Source: a virus. From it: a DNA stretch of 45,331 bases. The stretch spans positions 1 through 45,331 of the IMG/VR virus record IMGVR_UViG_3300037560_000110, one strand, 5' to 3'. The notes under the pieces were generated by a model. It saw only the letters and a program-made list of their open reading frames with translations, had not been told where the DNA came from and made no database searches. Made by a program: the position numbers and the translations under genes. This document shows positions 21,801 through 30,043 of the stretch, piece after piece (position 1 is the first letter of the stretch; each line of letters starts with the position of its first letter).

Positions 21801-22270
21801 CTTGGGGTATTAGCTGGAACCGGACTATCTACAACACCATTATATAATGTAAAGGTAACGGACGATCCTTCTGGAAACTTATGGAGAAGTACATGGTCTT
21901 TGGTATAGATAATACCTTTACCCCCAGCATTACCAACAACAAAACCTTTGCCATCTGTGTAGGAGGGTCTAATTAGGTTTCTGTCTTCTCCGTCAGTTCC
22001 ATGAAAGGCGAACCCTCCTGAAAAATCCTTGAGGTAAAACTTGTCAGAGGAGAAAGAACTAAGCCAGTTACCTTTTTCTACCCATTCACCAGCCACCCTA
22101 TTCTCAACGTACAACCCACCATTTTCTGAATGGTAATGGAATCGCCAAGAACCATCGACAGACTCGCTACCCTGTATGTACTCTACACCTTCTACTTTTG
22201 TGACACTAGTTCCAGCCGGTCCTCTCGAACCTCTATCGCCTTTTTTCGCGCACTGGATAAATCCTTGCAT
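18875..22270 (-). CDS. Long tail fibre protein with duplicated domain
   Basis: This 1131-residue protein is probably a receptor-binding fibre. The start has a short collagen-like stretch (GDRGSRGPAG, residues 11-20). Two related domains, at about residues 328-500 and 777-945, share FDD, PDL-x-YL, GV-W-F, RF-LATG, DGV-VP-FS and end in PTQQSVKAYVDN. A long helical, N/Q-rich segment lies between them. The ATAYRGDRGVSAYNHS stretch is frequent in phage fibres. The C-terminus is beta-rich and is the probable tip. It is the last and longest of the fibre genes. Confidence 0.8.
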   Translation of the reverse strand: MQGFIQCAKKGDRGSRGPAGTSVTKVEGVEYIQGSESVDGSWRFHYHSENGGLYVENRVAGEWVEKGNWLSSFSSDKFYLKDFSGGFAFHGTDGEDRNLIRPSYTDGKGFVVGNAGGKGIIYTKDHVLLHKFPEGSSVTFTLYNGVVDSPVPANTPRPGYFLSPADIVLQDVNLDVVSCPEGTRLRFDIIHQESGNIIYESVSVNSFTNFGGGKVVVPGQSNLISLDPHVPLVKGVMYIYCYTFSEDTTLLGDGEQPKVELNVQSLEVHKVPSYFAYKEENTYTTGNTIWHNPTGDHFSIYTCLNAGVTGEWDDTKWQDNLAINEEVVSQDHSVQDYLDVPTQVLIPGFDDPAESYFAKYLQSIRFYTDGITGPDLSEYLNHRLTIVDGAGVEWIFENIDLVDTTGAYTRFRFATGTDVTKDGVPVPSFSEDGTFADFNYVDVDPIISISSSSISSMLRKTPENVVYVDSIDEDDLVSDSATRLPTQQSVKAYVDNINDLLSTNIGTNSSAIFNMAQSKLDSIEVGVSVPDLVDGMVPESQLPAYIDNVQEYANEAAFPATGLPNVIYVAIDVNQSFRWAGTVYVQMASGLVLGTTSATAYRGDRGVSAYNHSVSAHAPSNANANVQSDWDATAGDARILNKPSTITSEQVAMIVANNNDIAGNTTNILSALNGLAAEEQSRIAGDAAVQTYVDNGNAVQNVNIGNIQAQSDQNVIRSVQNQEDIALKADITSVNNKNDSQDVAIGVAQDQADGNTIRSLLNKEAIENFTSASYPPTYFKEVPAVIPDFDDNDSQVYQSVSELAFYGDMTNPPDLEYLDDGPLVIYDAAGVKWEFDKLVGYHILGGNNSRFNLATGLSPGEIRRDGVVIPVFSDVYGTEDQFSTYKYGEQGDQHPTMWVPTTTSTFISTEDSVPYIPVLDEDGLNSDSDQHLPTQQSVKAYVDNANDVQDVTIANNEARSDANVIRSVTNDGRLDALEPRVTATEGRLTTLEAIVPIKVPIAYIVLNPERFYYTGTPYIEVTSSVLRRKGLKVYQANGLAYLVRDPSNDLVGTSYFAAGSQYEVTFTLQGIEVANRRPISVSKVGWSSSVLTTGLPAGYISFAFYSADGTKMWPPTTNTAGRLTITVYKLN

Positions 22271-22273
22271 GTG

Positions 22274-22600
22274 CTACTCCTCTGTTTCTTCAGAGGCAGG
22301 TATTAAGTGTCCTGCATCTTCTACTAAGACAATGTTAAAGGTAGCATACCACAATTCTTTTTCCTCTAGTGATACCCCCTCACCAGACAGTTTATCCGCT
22401 GGAACCGTTGGAAACCCAAACCTACCATCGGTAAGATGATATATATCATCTACAGAAAACCATATTTCCGTCTTAGTCTTATCTGGTTCTGGAACACCTG
22501 TTTTTGCATTGCTTCCCGTGATAGGAAATCTTGAATCATCATTGATAAAGTTCAATGCATTGGTTGCTTCTAACAAGGTATCAGCTACGTTTAAATACAT
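22274..22600 (-). CDS. Hypothetical fibre-block protein
   Basis: This 108-residue acidic protein is unrecognised. It has a mixed alpha/beta look (DTLLEATNALNFINDDSRFP, then a strand-rich ELWYATFNIVLV). It lies 3 bases before the long fibre gene and may be a small fibre connector or chaperone. A short purine-rich site precedes the ATG. Confidence 0.6.
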   Translation of the reverse strand: MYLNVADTLLEATNALNFINDDSRFPITGSNAKTGVPEPDKTKTEIWFSVDDIYHLTDGRFGFPTVPADKLSGEGVSLEEKELWYATFNIVLVEDAGHLIPASEETEE

Positions 22601-22609
22601 TTTATACCT

Positions 22610-23395
22610 CTATACATAGGGTGGAGCATTTTCATATGGATGGCCACCGGGTAGATTACCTTGCAAACCCCACTTGTGGGCAAGGTATCCCTCTAGCTTT
22701 TGCCTAGTTTCTGTAGTGTTGTCGTTTAGTACAACCATCTCACTCCAAAAACCATCAATCCGTGTTGTTGTTTTATTTGTCATTATCTTTATCTGACAAG
22801 CTGGTCCGAGGTTATTATTCATAGATCCAGTTGAACCTCTAACATTTCCATCAACCCATGCACTAGTGTCAAGTTCGTCCCTAGAAAACCTAAGACAGTA
22901 CACTGATGGTCCATCGTTTGGGAATGGAGATAAGACTAGGTTAGCATTGTTTAGTATAGTTACCTTGCCTCGAAACTCGCTATTGATATCTGATTCAAAG
23001 ACATAATCGTTCCCTGCTGATGTCGTAGCCCACAAACCATCATTGTTATTGTTGATAACATCTACACCATGCACAGATATGAATGTAACATTTGTAGGTT
23101 GTGCTATTGCAAAATCACCACTACCTGACATGTTCAATTGTTCAGTACCGTCAAAATCAAGAACATTCAGTCCGTTTTGTGTTCGTGTTCCGGTTGTAGG
23201 TTGCAGACTTCCGGTAGCCTGTATGAGAGGTACACCACCTTTTTGCTCATTAACCTGTGACACTGAACCTCCTGATTCAGTAATGCTTCCTGTGTCTGAA
23301 GTATCCCACCAACCGAGAGTTGTTATATTTGCAGGTGTCCATAGCTCTTGTGTAGATAGCACTTTCATAAATGCAAACGGTATATGAAATGTCAT
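22610..23395 (-). CDS. Lectin-like tail fibre protein
   Basis: This 261-residue protein has the look of a concanavalin/LamG-like jelly roll: W-T-P-x-x-I-T-x-L-x-WWD, then NGLNVLDFDGT, and a C-terminal EGYLAHKWGL followed by LPGGHPYENAPP. That last motif is very common in fibre proteins of aquatic phages. It probably binds host-surface glycans. The start at 23395 was chosen as it directly follows the stop of the upstream gene (TAATAATG); an in-frame start at 23416 would overlap it. Confidence 0.7.
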   Translation of the reverse strand: MTFHIPFAFMKVLSTQELWTPANITTLGWWDTSDTGSITESGGSVSQVNEQKGGVPLIQATGSLQPTTGTRTQNGLNVLDFDGTEQLNMSGSGDFAIAQPTNVTFISVHGVDVINNNNDGLWATTSAGNDYVFESDINSEFRGKVTILNNANLVLSPFPNDGPSVYCLRFSRDELDTSAWVDGNVRGSTGSMNNNLGPACQIKIMTNKTTTRIDGFWSEMVVLNDNTTETRQKLEGYLAHKWGLQGNLPGGHPYENAPPYV

Positions 23396-23397
23396 TA

Positions 23398-25359
23398 TTA
23401 AAAATCCCTTTGCCAAACGCCTAACATTGCAGTCCCATCATCTATGATTGTGACTACTCCCCTTTGCCCGCTTGTTAACTCGTCTGGGGTATTGCCAGAC
23501 GGGAAAGATACACTTGTGAAAGTAGGTGTACCCGTTCCAGCCGCTTTAATGGATATTGAAATAGCTTTACCACCGCTTTGGTTTGTAGAGGTAAATGTAG
23601 TATTTCCTGTAAGGTCATGCCTGAATACTGTAGCTGCGTCCCAGTCTAGTGTTACCGCACCACTTGTAGGGGTTAGCACATGAAGACTAGGAAGCTTTAT
23701 TTCCTGAAAGGTTTTATCCCCTCTCCAAAACTGGGAAGTTGTACCCGAAGTGATAGATGGCTCTTTACCATCTAGTGCATTTTGAGTATCTGTAGAGATA
23801 GGCTTGTCCGCATCGCTTGTATTGTCAGCACTTCCTAAACCAACTTGAGCTTTAGTTACACTATGGGGGTTAGTCGTTAAACCTCTGTGAGTAGTGTTAG
23901 ATGAAACAGCAGCCGCATCTGTGTATGAGATCTTAGCAGTGTTAACACCTATGGCATCTAACTCAGCTTGTAGAATAAATTTATTGACAGTTGCAGAATC
24001 GTCTAGGTCATCAGGATCTAGGATAACCACACCTGTTTTCCCGTTAACCGAATCAACAGGAGCCGCACCACCAGCACCTCCACCACCAGTAGAGCCTAAG
24101 AGAAAACCTCTCTCATCTTGAAAGCCACCGGGAGCTGTTATCAAGTTAGTCCATCCGCCACCACCTACAGTAGTGTACTTAAATACTAGTCTAGATACTC
24201 GTACAGTAGTGGAGTTTACTGCTATCCCTGATGGAACTGTAGTTACAGCAAAATTATTCGCATCATTGATTGCATCATTATCATCATTATATCCGCCCTT
24301 AGGTAAGGTAAGTAGAGTTATACTACCCCCACCATCCGAGGCTTGGTTTCCAAATGTGTTTATACCGAATCTAGCATTGTTAGGAATAGTAGTGCCATCG
24401 GCATACTTAGTTATCTGGTTAAGATCAGAAAGCCTTCTAATCCCAATATCAGGATCGTTCACTACATAGTAAGTCGTGCCGTCTTGTATGGCAAAAGTTT
24501 GCAGGTGTAACTGCCAAGTAGTTCCTACAGTGGTAGTAAAATTTACACTGTCTGGTGTCGTTCCAGTATTTATAGTAACTGTAGGTAAAATACCAGATTG
24601 ATACGAGGCTCCAAGTTTTCTCAGCTTCTCAGTTATGTAATTGAGAATGCCATCGCCAACACCGTTATCCACGGCATTATTGAACCGCTGCCAACCAAAC
24701 GGCCTACCATCTGCGTCTGTAGTAGCTGCATCGAAAACAGAACAAATACCTATCCAAGCCTTAGCTACAATAGGGAAGGTGGCTGATGATCCAAGTGTGG
24801 CAACGCCAGTATCTAGGTACACATAAAGAAAATTTATTTGTGCTGTACCAGTAACTATGTTACCGGGGAGGAGAGCTACCCTTGCAGCTCCTCCAACACC
24901 AGTGCCGGTAAGAGTGTCTAACTCGTATCTCACCTTACCAATCATCACTGGTAGTTTGGTAAGTGGGTTCTGCTGATTGATTACATCGGCATATATAATT
25001 CCACCAACAACAACAAAGGTGACACCTTGTTTTTCTAAACAGATACCATTAAACATACCGTCAGCAGATAGTAGTGTGTCTGAAAGATCTCCACCAGCTT
25101 CATCATCAAATATGAGATTGTTGCCCTGAACCCTAACCACTTTACCATCTGCACCAACATAGTCTGTCGGAAGAACATCCGTTAAATCTAGAAAGGATGA
25201 AAGCTCACTGCCAATTCCTGATGTCTGTTTCCAGTCAGAAATTGCATCGGTCCCTGCCGATACATACGTTTTCTTACTGGTCTTATCGGTATAGTGAAGA
25301 GAAATTTCTGAGGGAATAAAATTAGGAGCACCGATTCCGGTTTTTACGTGTCTCGCCAT
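23398..25359 (-). CDS. Tail fibre protein
   Basis: This 653-residue protein is beta-rich, with low-complexity Gly/Ser/Thr stretches typical of trimeric fibres. A central segment has GGGGAGGAAPVDSVNGKTG followed by VVILDPDDLDD, a phrase familiar from phage fibre shafts (SVNGKTGxVxLxxxDL). It ends with GTTSQFWRGDKTFQEI and a small beta tip domain. The gene is TAATG-coupled to the tiny gene before it. Confidence 0.8.
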   Translation of the reverse strand: MARHVKTGIGAPNFIPSEISLHYTDKTSKKTYVSAGTDAISDWKQTSGIGSELSSFLDLTDVLPTDYVGADGKVVRVQGNNLIFDDEAGGDLSDTLLSADGMFNGICLEKQGVTFVVVGGIIYADVINQQNPLTKLPVMIGKVRYELDTLTGTGVGGAARVALLPGNIVTGTAQINFLYVYLDTGVATLGSSATFPIVAKAWIGICSVFDAATTDADGRPFGWQRFNNAVDNGVGDGILNYITEKLRKLGASYQSGILPTVTINTGTTPDSVNFTTTVGTTWQLHLQTFAIQDGTTYYVVNDPDIGIRRLSDLNQITKYADGTTIPNNARFGINTFGNQASDGGGSITLLTLPKGGYNDDNDAINDANNFAVTTVPSGIAVNSTTVRVSRLVFKYTTVGGGGWTNLITAPGGFQDERGFLLGSTGGGGAGGAAPVDSVNGKTGVVILDPDDLDDSATVNKFILQAELDAIGVNTAKISYTDAAAVSSNTTHRGLTTNPHSVTKAQVGLGSADNTSDADKPISTDTQNALDGKEPSITSGTTSQFWRGDKTFQEIKLPSLHVLTPTSGAVTLDWDAATVFRHDLTGNTTFTSTNQSGGKAISISIKAAGTGTPTFTSVSFPSGNTPDELTSGQRGVVTIIDDGTAMLGVWQRDF

Positions 25360-25511
25360 TAGGTTAAATCCTCCACGTCCATTGTTAGTACGTTTCCATT
25401 TTCGTCTATTAATACAGTATCAAATCCATCTACACCCTGAGAGTTTTCTGTAGTCAAGATCTGATCGAAGATTGTTTCCTCTTCACAACATCCACCAACA
25501 AATACTTTCAT
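25359..25511 (-). CDS. Tiny fibre-block protein
   Basis: This 50-residue acidic protein has two adjacent Cys near the start (GGCCEEE) and a predicted beta hairpin (VLIDENGNVLTM). It fills the gap between two fibre genes, with GGAGG before its ATG and TAATG coupling to the next. It resembles the small unnamed proteins common in fibre blocks. Product unrecognised. Confidence 0.55.
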   Translation of the reverse strand: MKVFVGGCCEEETIFDQILTTENSQGVDGFDTVLIDENGNVLTMDVEDLT

Positions 25512-25520
25512 GCATCCCTC

Positions 25521-25883
25521 CTAAATAGGAACTACTCTAATCGCCGCGCTTATATTACCTGATGATCCACTCGCATCAGGCTCCCAAATAAATCTAAGAT
25601 ATCCCATTGTCAGCCAGGCGTTAGGCAGAACAATAATGCAATGTTTAATTAATTCATCGCCAGTAATAACAAGCTCTACAGGCTCGCAAGCTTCCAAGTC
25701 TTCCCACAATCCCTCATAGATTGAAGCTTCCCAGGTAACTTTACCACTAACTCCAGCCTCCCATTTCAACTGATAGTTGATAGCGTTCATGGGAGTAGCT
25801 AGATTCGAGGGGTTAGTTTCAAAATATACAGAACTATCTTTATCGACAAGATAGCTCTCATTTATTTTTGCTTCTGTTGGCAT
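25521..25883 (-). CDS. Hypothetical beta-rich virion protein
   Basis: This 120-residue protein is unrecognised but has the alternating pattern of a beta-sandwich (YQLKWEAGVSGKVTWEASIY, YLRFIWEPDASGSSGN). Proteins of this look in fibre blocks are often fibre connectors or small tip subunits. It lies between the propeller protein and the fibre genes. Confidence 0.6.
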   Translation of the reverse strand: MPTEAKINESYLVDKDSSVYFETNPSNLATPMNAINYQLKWEAGVSGKVTWEASIYEGLWEDLEACEPVELVITGDELIKHCIIVLPNAWLTMGYLRFIWEPDASGSSGNISAAIRVVPI

Positions 25884-25897
25884 ATTAAGATCCCTTA

Positions 25898-27046
25898 TTA
25901 AAGACTAGTCATCACCCTGTTACCTGTACCACTATTAGCAACAGCGCAAAACATTCTCAACTCAGGTGACCAAGCTACATCTTGCCATTGTTCAAAATGT
26001 TCTGGTCTAACTGTCCAGTTTATTCCATCATGGCTAGTCATAACACCCTCAGAACCTGCACTAAAACCAACAGCACAAAATATCCCAAGATCAGGAGCCC
26101 AAACTAAACTATACCAATCCTCATTAGCTGCACTCACTCTAGAGGTCCAGTTTATTCCATCTGGAGATGTCATAACTCTGTCTCCTGAACCACTATTAGA
26201 AACGGCACAAAACAAACCTAGCGCAGGTGACCATTCTACCGCATGCCATAGGTTACTATTGGGTGTGGATTGGACAGTCCAATTTATTCCATTAGGAGAA
26301 GTCATCACTCCCTCATTTGCAGAGCCATATCCAACAGCGACAAATAAATTTAATTCAGGCGACCATGTCACCGATTGCCAAAAGTCATTAGCTGCACTTG
26401 TTTGAGCCGTCCAGTTTATTCCATCTGGAGATGTCATCACTCTATTACCTGAACCATTTTCAGCAACAGCACAAAACAAACTTAATTCAGGAGCCCAAAC
26501 TACATCTTGCCAAGGGTTATTAGTAGGGGTAGCTCTGTCAGTCCATGTAATTCCATCTGGACTTGTCATAACACAAAAGAAGCCAGCATCAAAACCAACA
26601 GCACAAAACAAACCTAGTGCAGGTGACCAAGTTATTGACTTCCAATCATCAGTATTTCCAATCGATCTAGCAGTCCATGTTGTTCCATTAGGACTAGTCA
26701 TAAAACCAGCAGAAGAAACAGCGGCAAATAATCTTAACTCAGGTGACCAAGCTATCCCGAACCAATTATGATCGGCTGAACTAGCTCTGGCGGTCCAGTT
26801 TCTAACAGAAAATTCTGCCTGTGTATGCCTGGTATCTTTGTTTACATCTTGTAAATGCCCAAACCATTTATGTACTGCATTTTGCCAATAGTTCTGTTGA
26901 TGGAGATTAGCTTTCTCTCCTATTCCGTCCGGTTGATTACCCCCTAGAGTCATCCAACCAAAGTTCCACCTGGTAGATCCTGTGGGTGTTATCAAGGCAG
27001 ATACATCTGTTGCCCAATCTGTCTTCTCTGTAGGTTTAGCAATCAT
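25898..27046 (-). CDS. Seven-repeat beta-propeller fibre protein
   Basis: This 382-residue protein has about 85 N-terminal residues that probably attach it to the baseplate. Seven repeats of about 42 residues follow, each W-x-x-x-x-W-S/A-P-x-L-x-x-F-x-A-V ... V-MTS-P-D/N-G-x-x-W-T. The seventh repeat ends at MTSL without its final NWT-x-R strand, while an unpaired NWTAR strand precedes the first repeat. That is the closure of a circular seven-bladed propeller. Repeats are also visible at DNA level. It probably binds a host surface molecule. Confidence 0.8.
   Translation of the reverse strand: MIAKPTEKTDWATDVSALITPTGSTRWNFGWMTLGGNQPDGIGEKANLHQQNYWQNAVHKWFGHLQDVNKDTRHTQAEFSVRNWTARASSADHNWFGIAWSPELRLFAAVSSAGFMTSPNGTTWTARSIGNTDDWKSITWSPALGLFCAVGFDAGFFCVMTSPDGITWTDRATPTNNPWQDVVWAPELSLFCAVAENGSGNRVMTSPDGINWTAQTSAANDFWQSVTWSPELNLFVAVGYGSANEGVMTSPNGINWTVQSTPNSNLWHAVEWSPALGLFCAVSNSGSGDRVMTSPDGINWTSRVSAANEDWYSLVWAPDLGIFCAVGFSAGSEGVMTSHDGINWTVRPEHFEQWQDVAWSPELRMFCAVANSGTGNRVMTSL
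25915..26800 (-). repeat. Tandem repeats inside the propeller gene
   Basis: Seven related units of about 120-130 bases encode the propeller blades. Phrases for TSPDGINWT recur near 26030, 26155, 26280, 26410, 26540 and 26680, with differences mostly at third positions. Such repeats can expand or contract by recombination and could vary the receptor-binding surface. Confidence 0.75.
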
Positions 27047-27084
27047 TTCTATATCCTTTGTTGTTTGTATTAATGATAAACTAT

Positions 27085-28107
27085 TTAGTCGTTAGTTAAA
27101 AGCGTTGAGTAATTCCCTGCCTCTGAGTCGTTTATTAAAACACCTGGCATCCCGTTTGGATTATTGGCATCAAATATTGAAACGTCAGGCTCAAAGTAGG
27201 TAGCAAAACCTAAAGCACCCATGTCCGTTACAGGAGTTCCATTTTTTGTTACTGTGCAAGTATTAGCTGTATTGCCTCCAGAGGTAAGATCTATCTGGAT
27301 GTAGTGCCTAGTTGATACACCGTAGGCATCACTTATATTTGTTGGCCCAAGCGCAGTAAATGTAAAAACTACCCCGTTTCTGTCCACTATTTCTAAAGAA
27401 CCACCAGCGGCACTAAAGGCAGAAGTTAATTCAGCTAGGAAAGATGAGGCGCTGGCGTCAGTAGTATTGAACTGAATTACCCGCTCTCCACCAGTAAAAT
27501 TTGTAAGTATTCTTTCAGAAAATCCATTGCCACCAGAGTAAAAATCGAATGAATAGGTAAGTAAAGCATATGTAGAAAATCCGCCACCGCTTGGATCATT
27601 TGAAAAAGCAAAGTAATTAGGTGGAACTAATGTAATAGGAAGATAACCAACTCCAGCGGACTTAGCGACGTCGATCGCCTCGTAGATGAATGATGAATCT
27701 ATAGGCAATGTAGGATTAATCAGGTCAATCCTAAAGTTGCCGCCACCAATATCCTCTACATAGATCGTCTCCGCCTCAATAATCTTCTGGAACATGTTGA
27801 ACATGTCTGAGGCCGTCCCATTTGAGTTGTACGCCGTGACAAGAGCATACAGAAGCTTCCTGTATTCCTCGTCGTCAACCTTCCTTGACCTGGCGTTCAG
27901 GATGTCTCCGATCAATGTTAGGTTAGCACCCATAGCAGTGCCCAAAGATAACTGAGTCTTGAATTTTACGAACTCATCTTCAAGCTCATTTATCTTCAAT
28001 AAAAAAGTGTTGATTAATACTTTTAACTTTTCGTCATCCTTGTATTTGGAAAGGATGTTTTTCAATCCCTCCACGCTATGGTCTACTGGCTCTAATTCTT
28101 TGGTCAT
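27085..28107 (-). CDS. Baseplate protein, DUF2612-like (tail protein I-like)
   Basis: This 340-residue protein resembles DUF2612 in residues 1-170: LLKINELEDEFVKF, GANLTLIGDILNARSRK, YRKLLYALVTAYNSNGT and DVAKSAGVGYLP. In contractile tails this protein follows the baseplate J-like wedge and links wedge to fibres. The remaining 170 residues are a beta-rich, Gly/Ser/Thr extension, probably a fibre attachment. The start overlaps the upstream stop (ATGA). Confidence 0.75.
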   Translation of the reverse strand: MTKELEPVDHSVEGLKNILSKYKDDEKLKVLINTFLLKINELEDEFVKFKTQLSLGTAMGANLTLIGDILNARSRKVDDEEYRKLLYALVTAYNSNGTASDMFNMFQKIIEAETIYVEDIGGGNFRIDLINPTLPIDSSFIYEAIDVAKSAGVGYLPITLVPPNYFAFSNDPSGGGFSTYALLTYSFDFYSGGNGFSERILTNFTGGERVIQFNTTDASASSFLAELTSAFSAAGGSLEIVDRNGVVFTFTALGPTNISDAYGVSTRHYIQIDLTSGGNTANTCTVTKNGTPVTDMGALGFATYFEPDVSIFDANNPNGMPGVLINDSEAGNYSTLLTND

Positions 28108-29660
28108 GGAATATAATCCTCTACTTTTAAGTTTCCAATTACTGTGGTTGCTGTTTGGTAAGCTGTTATAGGAATGTTATCCTCAAGAGTGGGAGAAGCA
28201 GAAGTACCTATAAGAATTACAACCTTGCTCATTCCTATAACTAAATTCACCGGCGTAAATAATCCATGATGTAATACAATCCTCCCGATTTCAAACTGAT
28301 TAAAATAGGCGATAAGATTGTTTTTGATTTGCTCATCTCCGTCATCTGGATAGTCTGGCGTTTTAGTTCTCTGAACAGTTACGAAAATTGGAACATCTAC
28401 AGTAGAGCTAAAAGGGATAATCAATCCAGGTTTTCCATTCACATCGGTATACTCTCCGGAGCGGCTTCCTCCGTCCGTAGATACTGCCTCGATCCCTAGA
28501 GACTTAGCATCGTATATAGATTGCGCTATTGCATCATTGGTGGAATCGTCATCGGTGGCGTTTACAAAGATCTCAAAGCTCTTTGGCGGCATCTTGTTTG
28601 GAAATAAAGCGCCATCGACCTCGGTATCTTTATCATTCTGAACCAAGGACACATTATAGATGTCGCTGTTTATAGCTTCTATCACTGCCTCTCTAATGCC
28701 GCCAGCAGTAGCCGTTCCCTTCCTGGCCAGCTCCTCATACCTTCTAAGCCTGTAGTTTCCATCCTCCTCTACAAGTCTACCCTCTACTGCCTTGTTAGGG
28801 TTATAAGAAAAATCCCAGCCAGAGATTACTGTTTTAGGATGAATCAAAGTGCCTGCCAAAGCTCTTATGGGTCCAGATTTTACAGATAAGGTATTTGCTT
28901 GAATTGCATATTTACTTAGAACCTCTAATGGATCGTCATTAGAATCTAGTAAAAGATTGGCATCAATCAACAGCTCTTTACTTGCCAGAGAACTTGATAT
29001 CAATTCAATGAAAACAAAATTTGGATCGATCATCCCTAACTCTGTTCCTGTGAAGTCTCCTTTAACATCTACGGTAGTAACTCCAGATAGTCCCTCAAGT
29101 CCTGACTTTATAGCCGCCGCGTTATCGTTCCATTGCGCCGTATAGTAATTCCCGTCATATCCTATCTTGATAGTTCCGCTCTCAGCCACACCATCAAGAA
29201 CAAGAGCACTAAGAGTAGATTCATCCGCTATAACATAGTCGCTTAGATCGTCCGGACCAGCGGGATTTTTGTTGGACAGCATAAAATCTTCTGTCGAATC
29301 AACAACAGCTATTTTACTGCCCTGTTCAACTACAGTGCCGCCGTCACCAATCAATAATACTACAGCAGCAGACGACCTGGCCTTTAGCCTTGTAGTATCT
29401 GTCAGGCTATTTGCATTGTCTAAAGAGCTTTTCGTGGACGTCAAAGGGAAGTAGGAATTATATATATCCTGCATCGCGTCCCAAGCTTCTGATAATTGCT
29501 TAGAGAATACATTTATATTCTGTCCAAATCTGGAGCTAGGATCGGTGTTGATAGTCTCACCTATGTTAGCGTAGGAATCAGACAATTCAATCCTTAATTC
29601 AGATTTGATCTCGCTACTAGTTTTAGGTGTAAAGCCTGTGTCAGATAAACCCGCCATCAT
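28104..29660 (-). CDS. Baseplate J-like wedge protein
   Basis: This 518-residue protein matches the baseplate J/gp47-like family: GFTPKTSSEIKSELRIEL near the start, SSRFGQNINVFSKQLSEAWD, LTDTTRLKARSSA, and a C-terminal region with DDGDEQIKNNLIAYFN and IPITAYQTATT. It builds the wedges around the hub and triggers sheath contraction. The ATG follows GGGG-type purines by a few bases. The downstream gene encodes the DUF2612-like partner, the standard order. Confidence 0.85.
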   Translation of the reverse strand: MMAGLSDTGFTPKTSSEIKSELRIELSDSYANIGETINTDPSSRFGQNINVFSKQLSEAWDAMQDIYNSYFPLTSTKSSLDNANSLTDTTRLKARSSAAVVLLIGDGGTVVEQGSKIAVVDSTEDFMLSNKNPAGPDDLSDYVIADESTLSALVLDGVAESGTIKIGYDGNYYTAQWNDNAAAIKSGLEGLSGVTTVDVKGDFTGTELGMIDPNFVFIELISSSLASKELLIDANLLLDSNDDPLEVLSKYAIQANTLSVKSGPIRALAGTLIHPKTVISGWDFSYNPNKAVEGRLVEEDGNYRLRRYEELARKGTATAGGIREAVIEAINSDIYNVSLVQNDKDTEVDGALFPNKMPPKSFEIFVNATDDDSTNDAIAQSIYDAKSLGIEAVSTDGGSRSGEYTDVNGKPGLIIPFSSTVDVPIFVTVQRTKTPDYPDDGDEQIKNNLIAYFNQFEIGRIVLHHGLFTPVNLVIGMSKVVILIGTSASPTLEDNIPITAYQTATTVIGNLKVEDYIP

Positions 29661-29666
29661 ATCCCC

Positions 29667-30041
29667 TTATGGTATTTGTATATTTTCTTTTATTAAAGCA
29701 CCCGTATCTGTTAAGCAAACAAAAGCTATTTCTAAATGTCTATCACCTCTAGTGAAATCAAGAGATATATTCTCTACGGTTGCTATTCCTTTGATCCTAA
29801 GCAAGCCCTCTCTAACTACTCTATCTACTCCCTCCGGATTGAATGGCTTTGCCTGGAATACTTCGTTAACCCAATCAATGCCGTAAGCACTATCTACAAA
29901 GCTCTCTCCTTTAAACGTATGTAGGAAAGCTATAGCGTTCTGCCTGATTCCCTCAGTTACGGAGATGTCAGAAGTAAAGGAAAGATCTCCATTCACTAAG
30001 ACTATGCCTTTGGTTATTTCATCGTAGTTTATATCTGCCAT
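29667..30041 (-). CDS. Baseplate wedge protein, gp25/DUF2634-like
   Basis: This 124-residue protein has the look of the gp25/DUF2634-type small wedge subunits: VTEGIRQNAIAFLHTFKGE, then YGIDWVNEVFQAK and a terminal strand pair. These proteins nucleate sheath assembly on the baseplate. It lies between the spike protein and the J-like protein, as expected. Confidence 0.75.
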   Translation of the reverse strand: MADINYDEITKGIVLVNGDLSFTSDISVTEGIRQNAIAFLHTFKGESFVDSAYGIDWVNEVFQAKPFNPEGVDRVVREGLLRIKGIATVENISLDFTRGDRHLEIAFVCLTDTGALIKENIQIP

Positions 30042-30043
30042 GA

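Noticed and set aside
22176-25000. Plus-strand frames opposite the tail fibres (for example 23043-23387, 23894-24121)
   Set aside because: They are antisense to strong fibre genes, have no ribosome sites, and show the Val/Pro/Ser-rich composition typical of shadows.
25915-26800. DNA repeats as a CRISPR-like or regulatory array
   Set aside because: They encode in-frame protein blades with conserved residues, so they are coding repeats.
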